Below are positions 61,919 through 64,000 of a stretch of DNA of 64,000 bases, piece by piece (position 1 is the stretch's first letter; each line of letters opens with the position of its first letter). This stretch comes from Sycobia sp. Sy_11. Taxonomy: Eukaryota; Arthropoda; Insecta; Hymenoptera; Epichrysomallidae. The notes beneath the pieces were generated by a model. The model did no database searches. It was not told where the DNA came from and worked only from the letters and a program-made list of their open reading frames with translations. Both the position numbers and the translations under genes were made by a program. The stretch is from NCBI GenBank assembly GCA_018907035.1, contig JACCIC010000179.1, forward strand, positions 456,001 to 520,000, given 5' to 3'.

Positions 61919-64000
61919 CTATGAGGAATTTGCATTTCGCACGTCCTCGGCCACCGTCGAGCCGAGCAATTTGATCGAATTGTTAGACTTTCTGATGACC
62001 TTGGGCATAGCTATGCTCTCCAGCGTATCGTTAACGCCGTCACTGCTCGTCGGCAGCTGGGAGAGGTGTTTCGCGATTAAGCGGGAGTTGCGCGTTCTAC
62101 GCTTCTGATGCCCCTCGTATCTGTGGGGCAGGGCAAACTTGAGCTTATCGAAGAACCACGGATCACCCCACTTCAAGTATGTACTCGTTTTCAAGAAGGC
62201 TTGCAGCTCAAGGTCGAGATCGTCGATGTTCTGGATTTGGCCGTACAGGATGATTATGACGCGCACTCTACCTTCTTTCAGTGTCTGGAAAAAAAATTAT
62301 AAAGTCTCGATCAAAATTTTTCTTGCGACATTACAAAATTTGAATGATGATACAAAAAAAAATGATGGTCTGTTCCGTTTCCAAATAGTCAATGAAGATA
62401 ATGTCATTCATAGAAGAGAACTCTGTTAAGGACAACAGAGACACCCATCTTAGAGATATTTTTTTCATTTCCGATTTATTATGCAAAAATCCCTGTGCTC
62501 CCAATTGTTTTGCACAATTTTACTCTTTGAACACTTAACGTCATATTGTGAATTTATAGGGGTGTCCGGAATAATATTTGTTTGCCATTGAGTTACGGCC
62601 ACGTTTAAATTTATTTATCCAATTAGTAAATGTTACAAGCTGTTACAAGTATATGGCAAACAATAAAAGCATTTAATGTCAACTCTAAACTTATGTCTTT
62701 AAATTTTTTTTAAACAAATAAAAGTTGTTCACTAAAACTGATAAAAAAATAAATGTGCTTGATGAATATAACAGTAACTTTACCAAAAGCCAATGGATGA
62801 ATGATACTTAATAAATCTATATAGACCATGTCGCGATGCTACGGTCATCATCTCTTAGATTTTCTTGTTGACCTATCCTCGTAACATTAACATAAGGAAG
62901 CATATTTATTTGAATATACATTATATTATTCTATTTGAATTACGTGTGCAACTAAGTTTTCGCTATTTGTCAATAGATGGTTTCAGTCGTAAGAGCTGAT
63001 CAAATTTAACCTATCCAAACTTCAGGAATGCAGCTTAGATGTATGATAAATGAACTATTTCTACATCATATTTATGACTGAGTCAAAATATTTGTTTTCA
63101 TACCAAATAATGATTATTTTGGACAAGTGCTGATTTTCTTCTTTGGTTCGACTAAAGGAAACGAGAAAGCTCTCTAAAAAAATGTATGGAGATGCTTTTC
63201 TAATCAAATAAACGAACTGTAATTAGTACCGTCACTTCAGACACAGCGATTTTCAGGTTAGATCATACATATATAGCAAGGCCGAGAACCATTGAAGACT
63301 CTACATTGGAAACATTAATTAATAAGGATTAGTGCAAAATGCTGGAATGATTTGTTTTAGCATTAATAATTACTTGGCAAAATATTTCCAATTGCTTTGA
63401 TGCGTTGGGAATGATTTCAAAGAAATGAAATTGGGTTTCTTGTGATTTAAGGCTAAGAGACACTGAGTGTCGATTTTTTGATAAAACAGCGTTTTTATCA
63501 CATTATGATCAGCGACGAAAAATGAATTCGTTAAAATAAATCAAAAATAAAAAATTATTAAGGACTGACTGATCATGATACAACTTGGTGGAGCACTGCG
63601 CGAAAAATTGCCACAAAATGAGTAGAGTCACGAAAAAGTAGTTCTACTGCAAATACAATAATAACTTAGTTGCGAGTGAAATATAATTAGTTTCGTGATA
63701 TTTAAAAGAATAATTTGGAGAATTGTAGTCTCTATTTATTCGCATACATATATCAATAAATTTTAAAAAGATTATTAATACATGTTATATTAAAATTTAA
63801 TTAAAATTTGTTAAATATTAGTCAAAGTCAAAAATTCAGAATTCTTTAAAGCAAAAACATTTGTTTCATTATAATTAGATATTATGTTTTCATAGATTTC
63901 TAACCTGACTGTAAGCTGTGTGAAATTCCATTCTGCCCCAGATGCTCTCAAGGAAATTTGGAGATAATACCACGATTGTTCTTCTAGATTCATTAACGGA
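61919..64000 (-). CDS. Tl: Toll receptor, C-terminal part of TIR domain (partial, runs off the window)
   Basis: Two exons are visible: 64000-63905 (continues beyond the window) and 62284-61919 with the stop. The phase is 0 at the junction. The first gives [20 protein letters not shown] and EFHTAYSQ. The second gives [20 protein letters not shown], then [20 protein letters not shown] and KLKFALPHR, followed by a basic and Ser/Asn-rich tail of about 70 residues. These are boxes 2-3 of the TIR domain, including the FW-type box 3 (here WFFDKL). The [18 protein letters not shown] wording is closest, from memory, to the Toll-1 group. The receptor spans the plasma membrane, binds cleaved Spaetzle proteins and signals through MyD88. 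The start, ectodomain and membrane segment are outside the window. Confidence 0.88.
62285..63904. other. Toll intron
   Basis: AT-rich intron of about 1.6 kb between the last two Toll exons. No other gene or repeat was recognised. Confidence 0.6.

Noticed and set aside
1..64000. CRISPR array, prophage, operon-like or bacterial gene cluster
   Set aside because: All genes are split by introns and simple repeats are microsatellites; nothing prokaryotic is present.

Overview
The window is AT-rich nuclear DNA from an insect. Every confident gene is split by short AT-rich introns, and their best relatives by memory are animal proteins. The TE mix (mariner, Penelope-like, Ty3/Gypsy, LOA/R1-like non-LTR, tRNA-SINE) and the CpG-rich islands set in AT-rich DNA resemble ant or bee genomes. 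Assignment to Hymenoptera is inference. No prokaryotic features or CRISPR arrays were seen.

Left arm (1-13.4 kb). A decayed Gypsy integrase opens the window. Next comes GNL1 (minus, 5 exons, 574 aa), head-to-head with a TTF1-like Myb-domain gene (plus, 7 exons, 608 aa). That gene runs tail-to-tail into Uch-L5/UCHL5 (minus, 6 exons, 311 aa). All junctions of these three models keep the reading frame.

TE-rich middle (13.4-28.1 kb). This is a nest of broken elements: an unnamed repeat split by a probable solo LTR (TGTT...AACA, 5-bp duplication GCATG), a Penelope-like RT remnant between direct repeats, a tRNA-SINE, a mariner remnant, a LOA/R1-like non-LTR element, and a Gypsy pol remnant split by an internally deleted Mutator-like element.

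Right arm (28.1-64 kb). gatA (minus, 2 exons, 518 aa) is head-to-head with mle/DHX9 (plus, 11 exons, 1246 aa). Tail-to-tail with mle lies a Spaetzle-family gene, probably spz4 (minus, 5 firm exons plus a tentative distant signal-peptide exon). Its introns carry a long inverted repeat close to a 5' splice site and a Penelope-type hammerhead core. About 5 kb around its presumed 5' end is packed with (AT)n, (CT)n and CG-alternating tracts. The window ends inside a Toll receptor gene (minus): two exons covering the end of the TIR domain are visible, and a dead mariner lies just past its stop codon.

The genes are independent housekeeping and immunity/development genes, not an operon. GNL1 and TTF1 relate to ribosome biogenesis and rDNA transcription, UCHL5 to the proteasome and INO80, GatA to mitochondrial tRNA-Gln amidation, and MLE to RNA remodelling. 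Spz4 and Toll belong to the two sides (ligand family and receptor family) of one signalling system.
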